This document shows, in pieces, positions 49,983 to 63,309 of a stretch of DNA of 64,000 bases. The translations under genes and the position numbers were made by a program. The DNA comes from Crotophaga sulcirostris (taxonomy: Eukaryota; Chordata; Aves; Cuculiformes; Crotophagidae), in assembly GCA_013397455.1 (NCBI GenBank), contig VYZB01000524.1:62001-126000 (forward strand), written 5' to 3'. The notes below the pieces were generated by a model. The model saw only the letters and a list, made by a program, of their open reading frames with translations. It had not been told where the DNA came from and did not search any database. How positions within the stretch are numbered: position 1 is the stretch's first letter; the number at the start of each line of letters is the position of its first letter.

Positions 49983-52900
49983 CTCGAGGCCCAGGTTCGA
50001 GGGAGCCTTCATGACTTTGGAGGTGTCCTTTAAGTGGGACTGAGTTTAGTAGAGGGACCCAAAACTGGACATGGGGTATGGGTTCATATCATTACTTCTA
50101 GCAGGTTAGGAGGGGACTCTAGGGAAGGATAAGCATCCTTAACTGTAAAGCTCAGAAAGGAAGTCTTACTCTGTGATGATTAATTCAAGCATAATAGGTT
50201 TTATACATCTGGCTGCACTTAGAGATAACGCTGGTCTCTATACAATCTTCTGCTCTTCCTTCCAGTTCAGACTGGAGAGGGTTTTCCAGAGGGCTGAAAA
50301 TTGAACACCAGGGAGAGACTTTCACAAACACAGTGCACAAGGCAAAAAGCTTCCCAGAACACACAGCTCCTGGCCAGGGACACAGGATATTTCTTTAAAA
50401 GTTTGGTCCAAACACCCAACAGAGTTGTCTGCTGGAACCAGGCAAAATGAATCCTGCCAGGGTGTGGAAGGGTTGTCCATAGTGTTTCCCTTGGCTCTGT
50501 GGGTCCTCGGCAGAGTTCTATGTCAGCCCTTTGGTCTGCAGCCATGTGGTCCTTAGACAACACACAGAGGATTGGGTTGGGAGACAAGAAGAACACGGTT
50601 GCCCTCTGTGACTCAGTCCTCTACCTCTTTGTGCCTGGCTTTCCTCCCTGTGTGTTCAGAGCCGTGAGATCTTTAGTTAGGAAGTGTTACTGGAGCCCCT
50701 TTTTTGTGACCAAGCTTTTATCTGATCTCACTGCCCTTCCTAGAGTTGGAGATCTCTCTGCAAAAAGGGAAGTGTGTGTTGGAAGAGGAGCAGCTAACTG
50801 TATGTTAGCTCTTCAGCTTTTCCATCAGTCACCTTCCCTCTTGCTTTTTGAATTTACTGGCAAAACTTCTGGTGCCATCAGGCAAAGGAGTCAGGTTTTT
50901 TCAATGGGTATTTGCTGGAGGGAGGGGAACAATTCTGATTTGTCCTTTCTGAACTGCATGTTCCATCTGTAATTAGCAACAGGCTGGGGCAAGCCTGGCT
51001 TGTGTGAAGAGGAAACTTCTCTTTAAGGTGGAAGAAATTGTTGGCTGGAATTTTATCTCCAGCTCAATTGAAATAAAAAAAGATGGGAAACCCAGAGAAA
51101 GTACCCAGAAAGAATTGCATGCAGCAGTGAAACTCCAGCGTAGTGAGCAGCTCTCCCTCTGGGAGCTAAAGCAAGACCTGAACTCCTGAGTGCATCTGAG
51201 ATCTGGTTAAGGCCCTGGGTCCTGAGAAGTTCAGGTTGAGTTTTTGCCCTCTGACTGTCCTGGCAAATGATCAAATGCCAATTGTAGAGAAAGCCAAAGG
51301 AGTTTGGTTTTGAAGGTGTAGAGAACCACGCTTCGGGCTGTGTGCAGGGCTCAACCTTGAGAGATGTAGCTCTTCAGCTGGAGTCAGAGCAGGTCCAGGA
51401 GCCTGGTAGTCTCCTGGCTGTGGCTGTCCTTACAGCTTCCTCTCTTTGTGTGCTCTTTTACCAAGAGAGATTGCTGGAGTGATGAATTAGGCATATCGTT
51501 AGATTGGAGAGGGTTGGCAGTTCAGTTTGGGACAGGCTGACCAGATGACATCCCTTGGGAGTAGTGTCCTACTTTCAGTATCACCAGGAATCCCTATTGT
51601 TAGCCTGTAAGTGGAGCCAAGGGATATCCTCATCTCCTGTTTCTGCACAGTGGGCCCTCGGGCCATGCTAGTTGGGGCAGATTCATTGCTGGGGTCCTCC
51701 TTGCAGAGCACCCTGCTGTAGATTATTCCCCACCCACAATGAATGGGGCTGTGGTCTTCCCGGTACAGCTCACTGCTCTGGAATGAAAGCAAAAAAAAAA
51801 TCATAATGCTAAAGCAGCAGGGGAAAGAGAGTGCCAATAAAGATAAATGATTTCCTAATTAAGCCTGGAGACAAGGAGGGGCAAAGAGAACTGTTGAAGC
51901 CTTGTGGGAACCAGAGTGAACCCAAGCAGGCTATACCACCACTCTGGCAGGGGTCTTCAGGCTGACATTTTTAAACAAAGGAAAAAGCTTATTTGACAAT
52001 GGATCTTGCAAGAGCAATTCCAGATGCCTTGAAGCTAAGACTCTTCTCAAGCACCGGTGTTATTACAATCACCAGGGGAGCTTTTGCCTTGCTAACTCTC
52101 CCGATGTCATTATAAGTCTCCGATATCTGGGATTTGGTTTTAGCTGCTAAAGGCACTTTATTGGAGGGGGTTATGTAGGAGAGTATCTCCTTTGTTTGTC
52201 TGTTGTTTTAAAGGAAATGATGGGCATCATCTTGGCCAATGCACCTGGGACTGAAACAGGGAATTTGAGAACTGAAAGGAGAAGCAGTTGGGTCTTAGCT
52301 AGTTGGGCCCACAAGCTTTGCAAGTTGTGGGTCCTAAGAGGTTCAGACAATTGGCATTTAATCAAACTTTTCTGAGTTATAGTGGCTATCAAGTTATGGC
52401 CAGATGCTGGGCTGCTTCAACCGGTTGTGTGTGCATCCTTAGAGGTGTAAGGATTTTTATGTGCCTGAAATTTTGTGTGTTTTTTTCAGTGATGTTGGCT
52501 GCTTAAAAGAAATTCTCTTCCTTCAGACCTTAGGCCACTGCAGTTGCAAAATGTCACCTATTAGGTCGAAGCAGTCACTGAGACATGAGCTGAAATCTCA
52601 TTCACGCAGGTTGAAATGAAAATGCTTTGCCTTGGAGGAGGAGAGGTGAGACTGAGAGCTGCTCAACTTATATACCTACAGGCATGGGTTTGCTGAGTCC
52701 CAGTACTTACTAGGCACTGGTGAGGACCTGTAATGCACACCAACTGTAGAAAAATGACTTGGGAAGAAAAGAACTCCATGCATGCCAAAGGCTCCAGACT
52801 CAGAAGGGAACCCCAAAATTGTAACCGAATCTCTTGCACAATCCTGGGTCTCGCCATGGTGATATACTCATGGAGGTTTTGGAGGGGTAGTTCTCTGTCC

Positions 52901-53553
52901 ATTTGAAGATGCCATCCCTTTTCCATGACCTCTCTTCCTACAAATGCTTTTTCCTGATCTGAGTATTTGCAGCCTGACTTGTCTCCATTCCTGCTCTGCA
53001 CAGCCCCCCATCTCCCCCCTGCTAAACAGCTGCTTTCAGTATGGCACCTTGTTCTCCTCCCCCCTGATTCTTTAAAACTCATTAGTTTTGCATTAAAGGC
53101 CCTCTCAGGCCTTTTCCCCGCCTTTTGGCAATCCCTGAAGCTTTGATCTGGTGCAGTATTTTGGCCTCCATCTAATATGTGATACACTTCCAACCTGAGA
53201 CTCTGTGTCTCCTCCTCAGCAGCACTGACCCTCTCCTCCCCTCCCTAAGACAGAATGAGCTTGTGGTTGGGTTGCTGGAATAGCGAGACCTCTGCACACT
53301 GTCCTGGCTGCACACCCATGGAGGGTCTCATCCCTTCACATCATGTGCTCTTTGGGACGTGTTCCACATTTGGTGCTGGGAGGTCCCTGGCTCTTTGGAG
53401 GCTGATGGTGTTCTCCTATGAGATATCATGGTAAGCAGGGACAGACCCTTCTCTGCGCTGGCCTCACAGTACTGCTCAAGAGTCTACATTTTCTCCAGGA
53501 GAATCAAGTCTTGGCATTGGGTGCAGAAAACATTGGAGAGGTGGATCACATTA

Positions 53554-54002
53554 TCACAGTATTACAAGATTGGAAAGGACCTCTGAGATCATCGAGTCCA
53601 ACCCATAAACCAACACTAACACCAACCCATCACCTAAACCATGGCACTGAGTGCCTCATCCAATCTCCTCTTAAACACCTCCAGGGTCAGCGACTCCACC
53701 ACCTCCCTGGGCAGTGCATTCCAATGGTCGATCACCCTTTCAGGGAAGAACCTTTTCCTAGTATCAAGCCTAAACTTTCCCTGATGAAGCTTGAGTCCAT
53801 GTCCTCTTGTTCTGTCACTGGTCACCTGTGAGAAGAGACTAACCCCTGCCTGACTACAACCTCCTTTTAGGTAGTTGTAGAGAGCAATAAGGTCACCCCT
53901 GAGCCTCCTCTTTTTCAGGCTAAACAGCCCCAGCTCCCTCAGTCACTCCTCGTAGGGCTTGTGCTCCAAACCCTTCACCATCTTTGTTTCTCTCCTCTGG
54001 AC
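53554..54002 (-). mobile_element. CR1 LINE fragment, ATACTGTG-type, antisense
   Basis: It starts with tcacagtattacaagattgg (reverse of the ATACTGTG tail), then ctctgagatcatcgagtcca, and extends through the ORF2 C-terminal block to cttcaccatctttgtttctc. The minus-strand frame encodes [19 protein letters not shown] and DEALSAMV. Confidence 0.92.
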
Positions 54003-57000
54003 ATATTTCAATCAATTGCCCTGAATTCCAAGGACAAGTAATACAAACGACCCTGCACTGACATTGGCACTGTGCATCAGCCTGAACTCAAACCCCAGCT
54101 TGTATGTATGCATTGATTTGGCACCCTGGGAGCTGCCAAACTTGCCTGGCACAAAGAGCAACACCACGCAGGGGTTTGCCTCTCGAGAGCAGCCACAGGC
54201 ACTGATGTGTGGTTGCACTACACCACCTCTGTTGCCCTACACGTCTTCCCATTCGCAGGAGCATCTGTGGCTGTTCATCAGTGTGGCCCCTGGCTGAATT
54301 TGAGGATGGAGTTGCACAAGGGACCCTGCTCTTTGGAGCGTACTTATCGATCTTTCTCCCTTTTGTTGACGCTGGGTGACCCAGAAGGGACTCCGGCTCT
54401 CACTCGGGTATGAGTGGTGGTGTCAGCTCTGCAGAGTGAGATCTGATTGAGTCTTCCTTTTACAATCAGCCTGTCCCAAGCCTGGCCACAGAAAGACAGC
54501 AGCACTACTGAGCAGAGCACGGGCAAATCTGCTTTTCAGATTAGAACAGTACTTTACTGCCGGGGGACAGGGGTAGGAGAGAGCAGGTAGAGGGGGTTAA
54601 GAGATGGTTGGTCCAGTCCTCAGTGCCTGCAAGGACATTAGCTGTCTCCCACAGTCCCAGCAGGTCAAACACTGAGTGGGGCAGATGATGGTGTGAGGGG
54701 AGGAGGAAGGAGGACTTCACCCACTGCAGACGGAATGGTGGCTGAGCTGAAAAGTCCAAACCATCCTGTCCTTACCCCTCTTATTTGATTGCTTTACTTG
54801 AGGGCATTTTTTTCTGCCTTTCCCATTTGCCGTTCCTGTAGGTATCCAGCCAGCACTGCCACTTGTTTGTCTCAAGCACTGCAAGACACAGCTGGCTTGC
54901 CCAGCTCTGTTGTGCTGCTCTGTAACTGAATGACAGGGAAGAGACTGGGGTGGTTTGCATCTGGCTGCAACAGGGGAGAGGATGCTCCTGGCTGTTGCCT
55001 CTGTGTTACCAGCCAGAGGTGCTTTGCCATGGCCATCCCCACTCTTCTTTGCATTGCAGTGATCTCTTCTATCTGGTTTTATGCCACTGTGTGCTGGGGA
55101 AGATGAATGTGTTCCCTGAGGACAGGACACTGAGAACCCCTACTCAAGAGGGGCTGCCTGATGCTTAGTGGTTGCTGGCCAGCACTTCTTGACTGCAAGC
55201 TGAAGTGGATATTTGAAGTCTTCTTGCCAATCATTAACCTGCTCTCTCAGGGCAAATGCAGCACTGTGCAGAGTGCTGAGACAGCACATGGGCACCGATT
55301 AAATCTTTGGCAGGAGTGTAAGCAGTGCGCGTTACAGCAACCGCTGACCTTTCTGCTCTCTGCAATGTTGGTTTACTTCCTGCCACCAGCTCTGTGCAAA
55401 CAGAGAGGGATGGAGTTAATGGGTAACCTCAGTAGTGTGTTCAGTGTGTCCTTTGCAAGGGTCATGTTGGGGAATTTCTTTTCCTAAGGATTTCGACTGT
55501 GTTTACTATGTGCAATGTTCTTCATTGACAATTTAGGGACCACATATGATGTAGTCTTTAAATCTCTTCACCAGCTAATTCCTTGACTTCTTTATTACTC
55601 AGGTGTTAGCTAACCTATTTTTAGAAGCCTAATAAAACACTACAACAGTAGTAATCCTAGAGCTATTTTTGTCCTGAACAATGCAGGAGCGACTGAACTC
55701 ACACAGGGAATGCTGAATTCTCAGTGAAATGTAGGTGTCCCAGAGGCAGCTGCTCTCCTGCTCACACACTCCAAGATGAATGGCTTTGCAAGGAGATGAC
55801 GTGGGAAGACAGTCCCATTTCCATTTGGCAGTAGGGAGGACAATAAAAATGGTTCAAACTTGACCAAAGTGCTGATGGGAACATGACTCCTGTCATGAGA
55901 AATTCCTCCTTGGCTGAGATGAAGTGCCTGTTTCTTTTCCTCTGACTGGAGGCCTCAGAGCGCAGGCTCACATTTCAGTGTCTAACTCTGAGATGTCTAA
56001 ATTACACAGATGAGGCCACCCTTCCCAGCCAGAACTTGCCAGGCTCTTTGTGTAGGTCCCAGCTAAGGGCTCATCTCCCCATTTCCCATTGTAGTCTGGA
56101 GATTGGCACCACAGAGGGTGATGTACTCATTGCTCCAAAATGCCCTCTGGGGGACTCTTTTCTTTTGGCCAGAAAGGTATTCTGGGGGATCTTCTTCTGC
56201 CTAGGCTGAAGGTCTCCAGCCAACATATTCCCCATGGCTTATGCCTCCACTGGCACTACAGGAGATAATTAGTACGTAGCTAAGTCATATATGCTGAGGA
56301 TCAGGAAAGACAATGAGGCAGATTTTCCCCTGGAGTAAAGAAATGTCAACAGAGTTACATTGCATGAAATTATGGGCTCTGTCAATGACCCTGGGCCTTT
56401 CACTGAACAAACAGCCCGGGGCAGTGTCTTCCTCCAGAAGAATGGCATCATCTGGCAGCCAGGCACCCTGGTGAGTGCACCCTGGTGAGTGCACACCCCT
56501 GGCTTTCCCAGGGGCTGATGTCCCCAAAAACACACTACCCAGAAGGGCAGCAGGGGACCTGGTACCAAAATCCTGTTCACAACAGAATTCCTGTGTGCAG
56601 CTACTTGCTACTTCTTCACAAACAAGCCTCAGCCCTCCAGGGAGCGCAGTGCCTGCCCTTGGGGGCAGCAGGAGGGAGAATTCAAACTTGAAGAAACAAT
56701 TTCCTAGGCAGTTTTGATACATTTCAGTAACACTAGGAAACAGTAAAATAGAACAGAGACAGATTGATCGTCTTTGTCCTTGCTGCACACGGATCAAGCA
56801 AGGTCTCATCTCTTTTCCATCCTTCAGTTCAGTTCTAGTGCACAGGCGTTACTTGTGTGGATTGAAAGGCACATGTCTAATGCTGTGAAACCAGGTATCT
56901 CTCTGGCTGTTTCAGGGCTTCCTGGAACAGGGAAATTCACTTTACTGTGGCTATGCTCCACATTAAAACTGATCCTCATCTATACCCTTAATTTCTCTCC

Positions 57001-58710
57001 CCAAGTCTGTTTTACAGCACAGTGTGGAGACCATGAGTCGCCGCACCATTGGGCTGGGGTATGGAAAGCTCTTAATTTTTCAAGGGGATCTTACAATCCA
57101 GGAGAATTTCAACAAACTGTGCTGGAAAATAATAATAATAAGCTCATTTGACTGCACAACAGTCTTGTGTGTTAAAACAAGATAATCCTTTTTGGTCTCA
57201 CTTTGATGCTGATACGCTATAAATGGTAGTATTGCTTTTCATTCTGCTCATGTCCCTCTCCAGTTCCAGGTGAAAGACCAACTGCTTCTCATCTGGTTCT
57301 TGGAGATAAATCTGTTAAATGTGCCCCCTTTCATTAGCATTTTGTGTCACTAATAGCTTACTAATATGTATCTTTGAGAATTAAAAACATTTCTCTGTAG
57401 AAGATCACGTACAGAGGTGATATTCTAATGCTGTAGTAGATTTTTCCAGTTACAACACATGGTGAATTGTTCTGTGCATGTGGGATTGCAATGCAGCTAA
57501 TTATCATTAAAATATCTATCCCCTGGCAGCTGAGGGCAGCGTGTTCGTTAACCCTTCCAGCTCAGCTCTGGCAGACAGCCTCAGTTTCAGCTGGTGTGCA
57601 AGGGTGGTGTTTTCTACAAGACTTTGAGTTAGAGCCTCGCTATTCCAAGCTGCTTTCACCATGTGCTGCCTGCCTTTTTGCTCTGCAGCCATAGCTACAA
57701 ACCTGTCACAGGGGTGGCTTGTAAATAAAGTGGTGTATTCTATGAGGGTCGAGGCAGCTGAGGGAAAGTAATGGATGGGCTGGGGGCAATCTTGTTGGAG
57801 TTGCACATAGCGCCAAGAGTCTGCCTTGCCCCTCTGCCAAGTATTGCCTCTGTGGAGAGAGTGGGGAATGTGTCAAAAGCTAATGATTATTTTGCACATA
57901 AAAGGGATTTTATTTGCCTTCAATGACACAGGCCACTGGGACCTCTTTCTAAAACTGGTAGTGTTTTCAACTGTCTAAATAAAGCAACTGTATGGCAAAG
58001 ACCTGAGGTAAAATCTTGGTGTAGAAGGCAGAGATGTGTTCTCATGAGAAGAGTCCATAGGATGTTTTTTGATGAGGTGGCTAAAATGGAAGGAAATGTA
58101 TTAAAACAGGGGGCCTGATGTGGGAGTCCCGCTGGGCTCTCATGAATGATAGTCAGTGGGTGTTGAAGGCCCCTATAGAACTTGGTTAAACTGGGCAACG
58201 AGCTGTTTAGGCTGTTAGTCAGAGAGACATCCCAGCGAACGAGATATCGGTCATAGCTGATGGGAACAGTGATGCTCATCTTCCCTGCGGCGCCACGGAG
58301 CTCTGCTGCGGAGCTGCTCCCTCTTGCATGGAGCACACAGCACAGGTCAGTAGGTGACAAGGACAACCACCACTTGCATCGCCTTCTGCCCTTCCTAGGC
58401 TGTGTGATGACTGGGTGCAGTCCAGCCCTACATGCCTGGAGTGCATTGGATTGAATGTATTTGGGGGAGACAAAGTACTTGCCCTATTTGTTGGCCTGGA
58501 TAAAGCTACAAGCCAGATGTCTAGGTCAAACTACGGGGTTTTGATTGGCAGGCTGGCAGGGGATGAGTCCCCCTGACACCGTGGATGTTTGTATTTCAGT
58601 GTGTGACCCTGCTGAACGAAGCCAGAGAAGCGCTGGGCTACTCGGCCTCCTGGCTGAGGAAGGTGCAGAACATATAGCTCATGTCTTTGAGAGACAGGGA
58701 TATGTTAGGG

Positions 58711-59160
58711 TGAGTCCAGAGGAGGCCACGGAGATGATCCCAGGGCTGGAGCACCTCCTGTACGAGGACAGACTGAGAGAGTTGGGGTTGTTCAGTCTGG
58801 AGACGAAAAGGATGTGGGGACACCTTAGAGTAGCCTCCAGTACTGAAAGGGGCTCCAGGAAAGCTGAGGAGGGGCTCTTGATCAGGAAGTGCAGGGACAG
58901 GATGAGGGGGAGGGTTTTCAGCTGAAAGAGGGGAGTTTGAGATCTTAGGGAGAAATGTTTTGCTGTGAGGGTGGGGAGGCCCTGGCCCAGGTTGCCCAGA
59001 GCAGTGGTGGCTTCCCCATCCCTGGAGGTGTTCCAGGCCAGGCTGGATGGGGCTTTGAGCCCCCTGATCCAGTGGGAGGTGTCCCTGCCCATGGCAGGGC
59101 GGTGGAACTGGATGTTATTTAAGGTCCCTTCCAACTCAATCCATTCTATGATTCTATGAT
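58711..59160 (+). mobile_element. CR1 LINE fragment, 3' end plus ORF2 C-terminus
   Basis: Sense copy from tgagtccagaggaggccacg to two ATTCTATG octamers. An ORF2 C-terminal piece reads [20 protein letters not shown] before the frame breaks. It ends 372 bp before the second Ig exon. Confidence 0.92.
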
Positions 59161-59532
59161 CGCCACATCTCCTGCTCACAACAGATCCCACTGTCCATCA
59201 TTAAAGTGGCTTTTCTCCAGTGCAGAAAGTCTGCGCACTGGGATACTAGGACCCCTTGCAAAACTGTGTGAATGAGAGTGGTGTCAGAGCAAACCATGGA
59301 TACACATTGAGCACAGTGAGTTCAGAGGGAGATGTTCATTTAAGAAATCATGCTGCTGTGGTTCCTGGGGAAAGTCTCATCCAAATTGAGGCTTGGTTCG
59401 GTTGTGAGGTCAGGGATCCCATCTGCTCAAGAAGGGGTGAGGTGGTGGGCATTGTCCCAGGGCAAGTATGGTTATCAATTTGTGAGGATGGTCAGCAACT
59501 GAGTAAGAAATGTCTGCTGTACTTTTCAACAG

Positions 59533-59651
59533 AAAGATTTCCAGACTGCAGTTCAACAAGGTGAAGCTGGAAGATGCTGGGGAGTACAGCTGTGAAGCCG
59601 AGAACGTTTTAGGGAAAGACACCACAAAAGGCAGCCTGAATGTGAGAAGTG
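59533..59651 (+). CDS. NRG2: NRG2 exon, second half of the Ig-like C2 domain
   Basis: This 119-nt exon follows the acceptor ttcaacag and ends at the consensus donor gtg|gtaagt. Its first base completes the split Lys codon from the previous exon. It then encodes 39 residues starting KISRLQFNKVKLEDAGEYSC and ending in LNVRS, plus one base of the next codon (phase 1). The Ig signature D-A-G-E-Y-S-C is at about residues 101-107 of the short isoform. Its Cys (about 107) should pair with Cys 53 of the previous exon. SRLQFNKV and EAENVLGKDT closely resemble mammalian NRG2 (SRLQFNKVKVEDAGEY..., EAENILGKDT) and differ from NRG1. There are no frameshifts or stops. The exon sits 372 bp downstream of a CR1 copy ending at 59160. 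Confidence 0.95.
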
Positions 59652-60542
59652 GTAAGTGGAGAAGCCCGCAAATGTCTCAAGCTGTCTGCCATTCAAGCAG
59701 AGAGCGGGAGGTTCTGCACATGGTCTGTCTTATATTTTGTTTCACGCTTTCAGGATATCAAGTAAAACAATCTTGGGAGATAAGAAAAATGCAGCTTAGC
59801 ATAAATGTTTATGTTTTTTTTTTGTCATGGGCATTGGGTTTAATTTACATTTTAAATAAACTTAGAGTCTATGTATTTTTTTAATACATAATGGATGGTA
59901 GGGATGAAAGGAAGCTGGTGGGCTTGATGTTTTCTTTTTTTTAAAGAATTTCTGAGAAACAAAACTCATCAGAAGACAAATAATTAACCCATAGCTTTGT
60001 GATGAGTGAAGTTGCTTCTGGTTTTCATCCTAGAGTGTGCGCTCCATCTCTTAGAGCTCAGTGGATGGAGTCTGAGGTTAGGTGGTTTTATTATTATCAT
60101 GGTCATAATAATTATGTTGCTTAACATGATGGTTTGGATGCACCCTCCAGCTCAGAAAATCCCCACAGCGGTTGCCAGAAGACGGGAGGGTGCAATGAGG
60201 GGAGGGATTACTGTGCAGGCTCTGTTTCCCAGGCACTTCCTCCTGCCCTTCACTAGGGCTGTGGGAGCCTGTGCTCTGCAGCCCTCTGAGGTGATCCAGC
60301 TTCTCTTCTGCTGGGCTTTTATTAGCATTAGTCAAATGTGAAGGGAAGTAGATTTCTCCTTATGCTTTCTGGCATTATTTTCTCTATTAAAATGTGCTTA
60401 AGCATTGTTGGCGGTCCTGAATGTTTTATTCTGTGAAGCTGCAGTATCCTTTAGCCTCTCCTCAGTTACTCTGCCTGTAACAACTCCATGCTTCCAAAGC
60501 CTGGGGGAAGGCTATCCATGCCCAGAGCTCTGTGCCTTCATG

Positions 60543-60843
60543 AAATCATAGAATGATTGGAAGGGACCTAAAAGTCCATCCAGTCCCAACACTCCCTGCC
60601 AAGGGCAGGGACACCTCCCACTGGATCAGGGGGCTTAAAGTCCCATCCAACCTGGCCTTGAACACCTCCAGGGATAGGGCAGCCACCACTGCTCTGGGCA
60701 ACCTGGGGCAGGGCCTCCCCACCCTCACAGCAAGATCTTCCCAAGATCTCATCTCAGTCTCCCCTCTTTTGGCTGAAAACCATTCCCCTTCATCCTATCC
60801 CTGCACTTCCTGATCAAGAGCCCCTCCCCAGTTTTCCTGGAGC
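60543..60843 (-). mobile_element. CR1 LINE fragment, 3' end
   Basis: Antisense copy from aatcatagaatgattggaag to ccccagttttcctggagc. About 177 bp (60557-60733) appears identical to the copy at 49419-49595. A 14-bp stretch present in the other copy just after is missing here. Confidence 0.92.
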
Positions 60844-63030
60844 TTTTCCTTCCCGTCACTGCAGTCAGCCCTCTTGCTCTGATGTTTCTTTTCGATCCCG
60901 ATAGGAAAGGTGGCCAGAGCAAGCTAATGGAGGCAGTGCCTCTCCTCTATCTGACTCACGCTCTCATTGTCCCATCCCAGTGTGAACTGATCCTGTTTTC
61001 ACTGGGAGCTGTATGTGCTGCTCCCCTCCCGTGTGCAACACAAGTGGGCAGTGTGGCCCTGCCACCAGAGCCTGGGCTGCCTCCTCCATACACTCTGCCC
61101 AGTTGCTGTCAACCTCTTTCACAAGAGGAAGAGTGTGATGGAACAGTGCCCACTGCAAGGCTTGGGTCACGTAAGCTGCTTCTGGCACCAGGAAAAGGTA
61201 CATCAGGCCACTGCAACTTCATCTGCACCCAGGCACTTACTGTTCTGGAGTTCCCCTCTTTCCTTACTGTTGGGCCTCCTGGGGACCTTGACAGCTTTCT
61301 TCACTTCTGCAAGCTCCCTTCATCTGTGCTATCTTATAGTAGAAAACTCCTCAGGGCATCTGCTTATCTCTGAATCCGTGTGCGTGCTGTCTTCTGTCCC
61401 TGCCTACTTTCTTCTCCAGGGTCCGTAGCACTGACTCTGTTGTGGCTAAGCCTTGACACAGTGCCCTGTGAAGTTCTAACAAGCTACAGCAATTAATCAG
61501 AGCAGATGCATGAGCTGGCCTCCTCTTCTTTCCTTGTTTTGGAGCCTTCCCTGGTTCCCCAGAAGCTCCCTCCAGCTATTGTTATTTCTGTATCTTCTGC
61601 TGCTTTATATTCTACTTCTTCCCTGCTTCCCTGGGAACCTGGTGCGTCTGCCTGTCCCAGGCAGGCTGTCTGGGACTGATGCTCCGGCACTGTCTGCTGG
61701 AGTACACCTTCTGACCTGACAGTGGTGATGTTGGAGGTCCTGTAATGTTACTGTGGTACGGGTGGGTGAATCCAGGACTGGGAAAAGGTCCTGAGCTAAC
61801 ACTGCAACTTATGACACAGAGACACGAGATTTGGGGATATCTCAGGGTGGTCCTGTAGGAGATGGCATTGCAAGAGGTGGCCTGAGCTGTTGAGGCTTGA
61901 GATGAGCATTGCGGAGGAGCAAAGTGCCCTCATTCCAACACTCCATTCACCTCCCAGGATGTGAAAGCCAGAGATGGAGGCTCCTGAGACCCTGCTTGAG
62001 TCCTGGCTGGCAGAGAAGGAGCTTATACATGAGACCCTCGGGCCTGTGGATGTGAAGGGCTGAGGTTCAGACTCTGCTGGTAGAATGTTCCTGGTCTGAT
62101 GAAGCAGTGTTTCCCTTGCAAAGTGCTCTCTGCTCTGTTCACACACCACTGGTTGATTTATATCAACTCCAGAAGAGCACCCTTTCAGCCATGTGGATCT
62201 GTTGCAAATCACTTCAAACGCCATCCTGAAGAGGGATTTTCTTCAGATAGAGAGGGATTGCAGTGTGGTGGTCCCTTGTCACTTTAGAAACGCCAATCAG
62301 CCATACCCAGCAGCTCATCTCTCCTCTGCAGTTCTGGTTTTCCCACAAAATGCCCAGCTCCACAATAAATGCCTTTGCGCTGAAAAGCTTTGGGGGGGTG
62401 TCAGTTTCTGAGGAGATGCTTCTGGCTTCAGCCAAAACATGTTGAGCTTTGGTGCTATTTTCAGATTTTTATTACTTTGAGGTAAATTAGACACATTCTT
62501 AGAAAATTGTCCCATTTCCCTGTTCTCAGTCTGGCACTGGTATTACATAGACACGAGGGCACAGCTGACACGTGGCTGTTTCAGACTCTTTGTTTCCTCA
62601 GAGAACTTCTAGACCGCCTCCTTAACTGACACCACCCCACTCCCCTTTGCTAAATATGAAGGAAAATCAAACTTCTACAAAAAATTCTTACTGCTTTTAC
62701 CTTTTCACGGTGATCTCACCCCTGTCCCTGACAGAGGACTGCACTCACAGTGTGTGCTCCTGGTCCTGTCTCCTTTGTGCATCATAAGGGTGGTGAGGGG
62801 CTTTGATCCAGAAGGGGCTGTTGCTGCCAGCAGGCTTGAGGAGAGCTGGTGACTGTGGACACTGGACTTTCCAAGCATCCTGGTTTATAAAGATGAAATT
62901 GCTACTTGTGCTTGGCTCCTGTGTTGCTGTGGGCCATGGCCTTCGTTTGTTTCATGTTACTCCATCTCTTGTATGAGCACTACCTTGTGCTGCAGAACTG
63001 CACATACTTGTGGGATGGAGGCTCTTCAGA

Positions 63031-63236
63031 TCATAAAATCATAGAATCATGGAAATATTTGGGTTGGAAGAGACCTTAACGCCCTTCCAGTTCCACACCC
63101 ACCACCCACCACCATGGACAGGGACACCTTCCACTGGATCCGGTTGCTCAGAACCTCATCCAATCTGGACTTGAGCACCTCCAGGGATGGGGCATCCATG
63201 ACTTCTCTGGGAAACCTCTGCCAGTCCCTCACCACT
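63031..63236 (-). mobile_element. CR1 LINE fragment, 3' end
   Basis: Antisense terminus with three octamer-like units (tcataaaatcatagaatcat), then ggaagagaccttaacgccct and cacctccagggatggggcat. It ends just before a long poly-C tract. Confidence 0.88.
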
Positions 63237-63250
63237 TAAGTTCCACATTT

Positions 63251-63251
<1 letters not shown>

Positions 63252-63289
<38 letters not shown>

Positions 63290-63309
63290 TTGTGGTGGTT
63301 AGGCCTAAG

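Larger units (their letters stand above)
46308..59532 (+). other. NRG2: NRG2 intron (about 13.2 kb) splitting the Ig domain
   Basis: A phase-2 intron with donor gtaagt and acceptor ttcaacag. It contains four CR1 copies (47541-48247, 49397-49982, 53554-54002, 58711-59160) and otherwise unique-looking DNA, including AT-rich stretches at about 47.03-47.36 and 51.8-52.15 kb. No additional exon is supported. Confidence 0.9.

Noticed and set aside
46136..59651. Assignment of the Ig exons to NRG1 rather than NRG2
   Set aside because: AGNPQPSYKWFKDG and SRLQFNKV...EAEN.LGKDT fit NRG2; NRG1 has a different sequence before KWFK and KVISKLGND in the second half.
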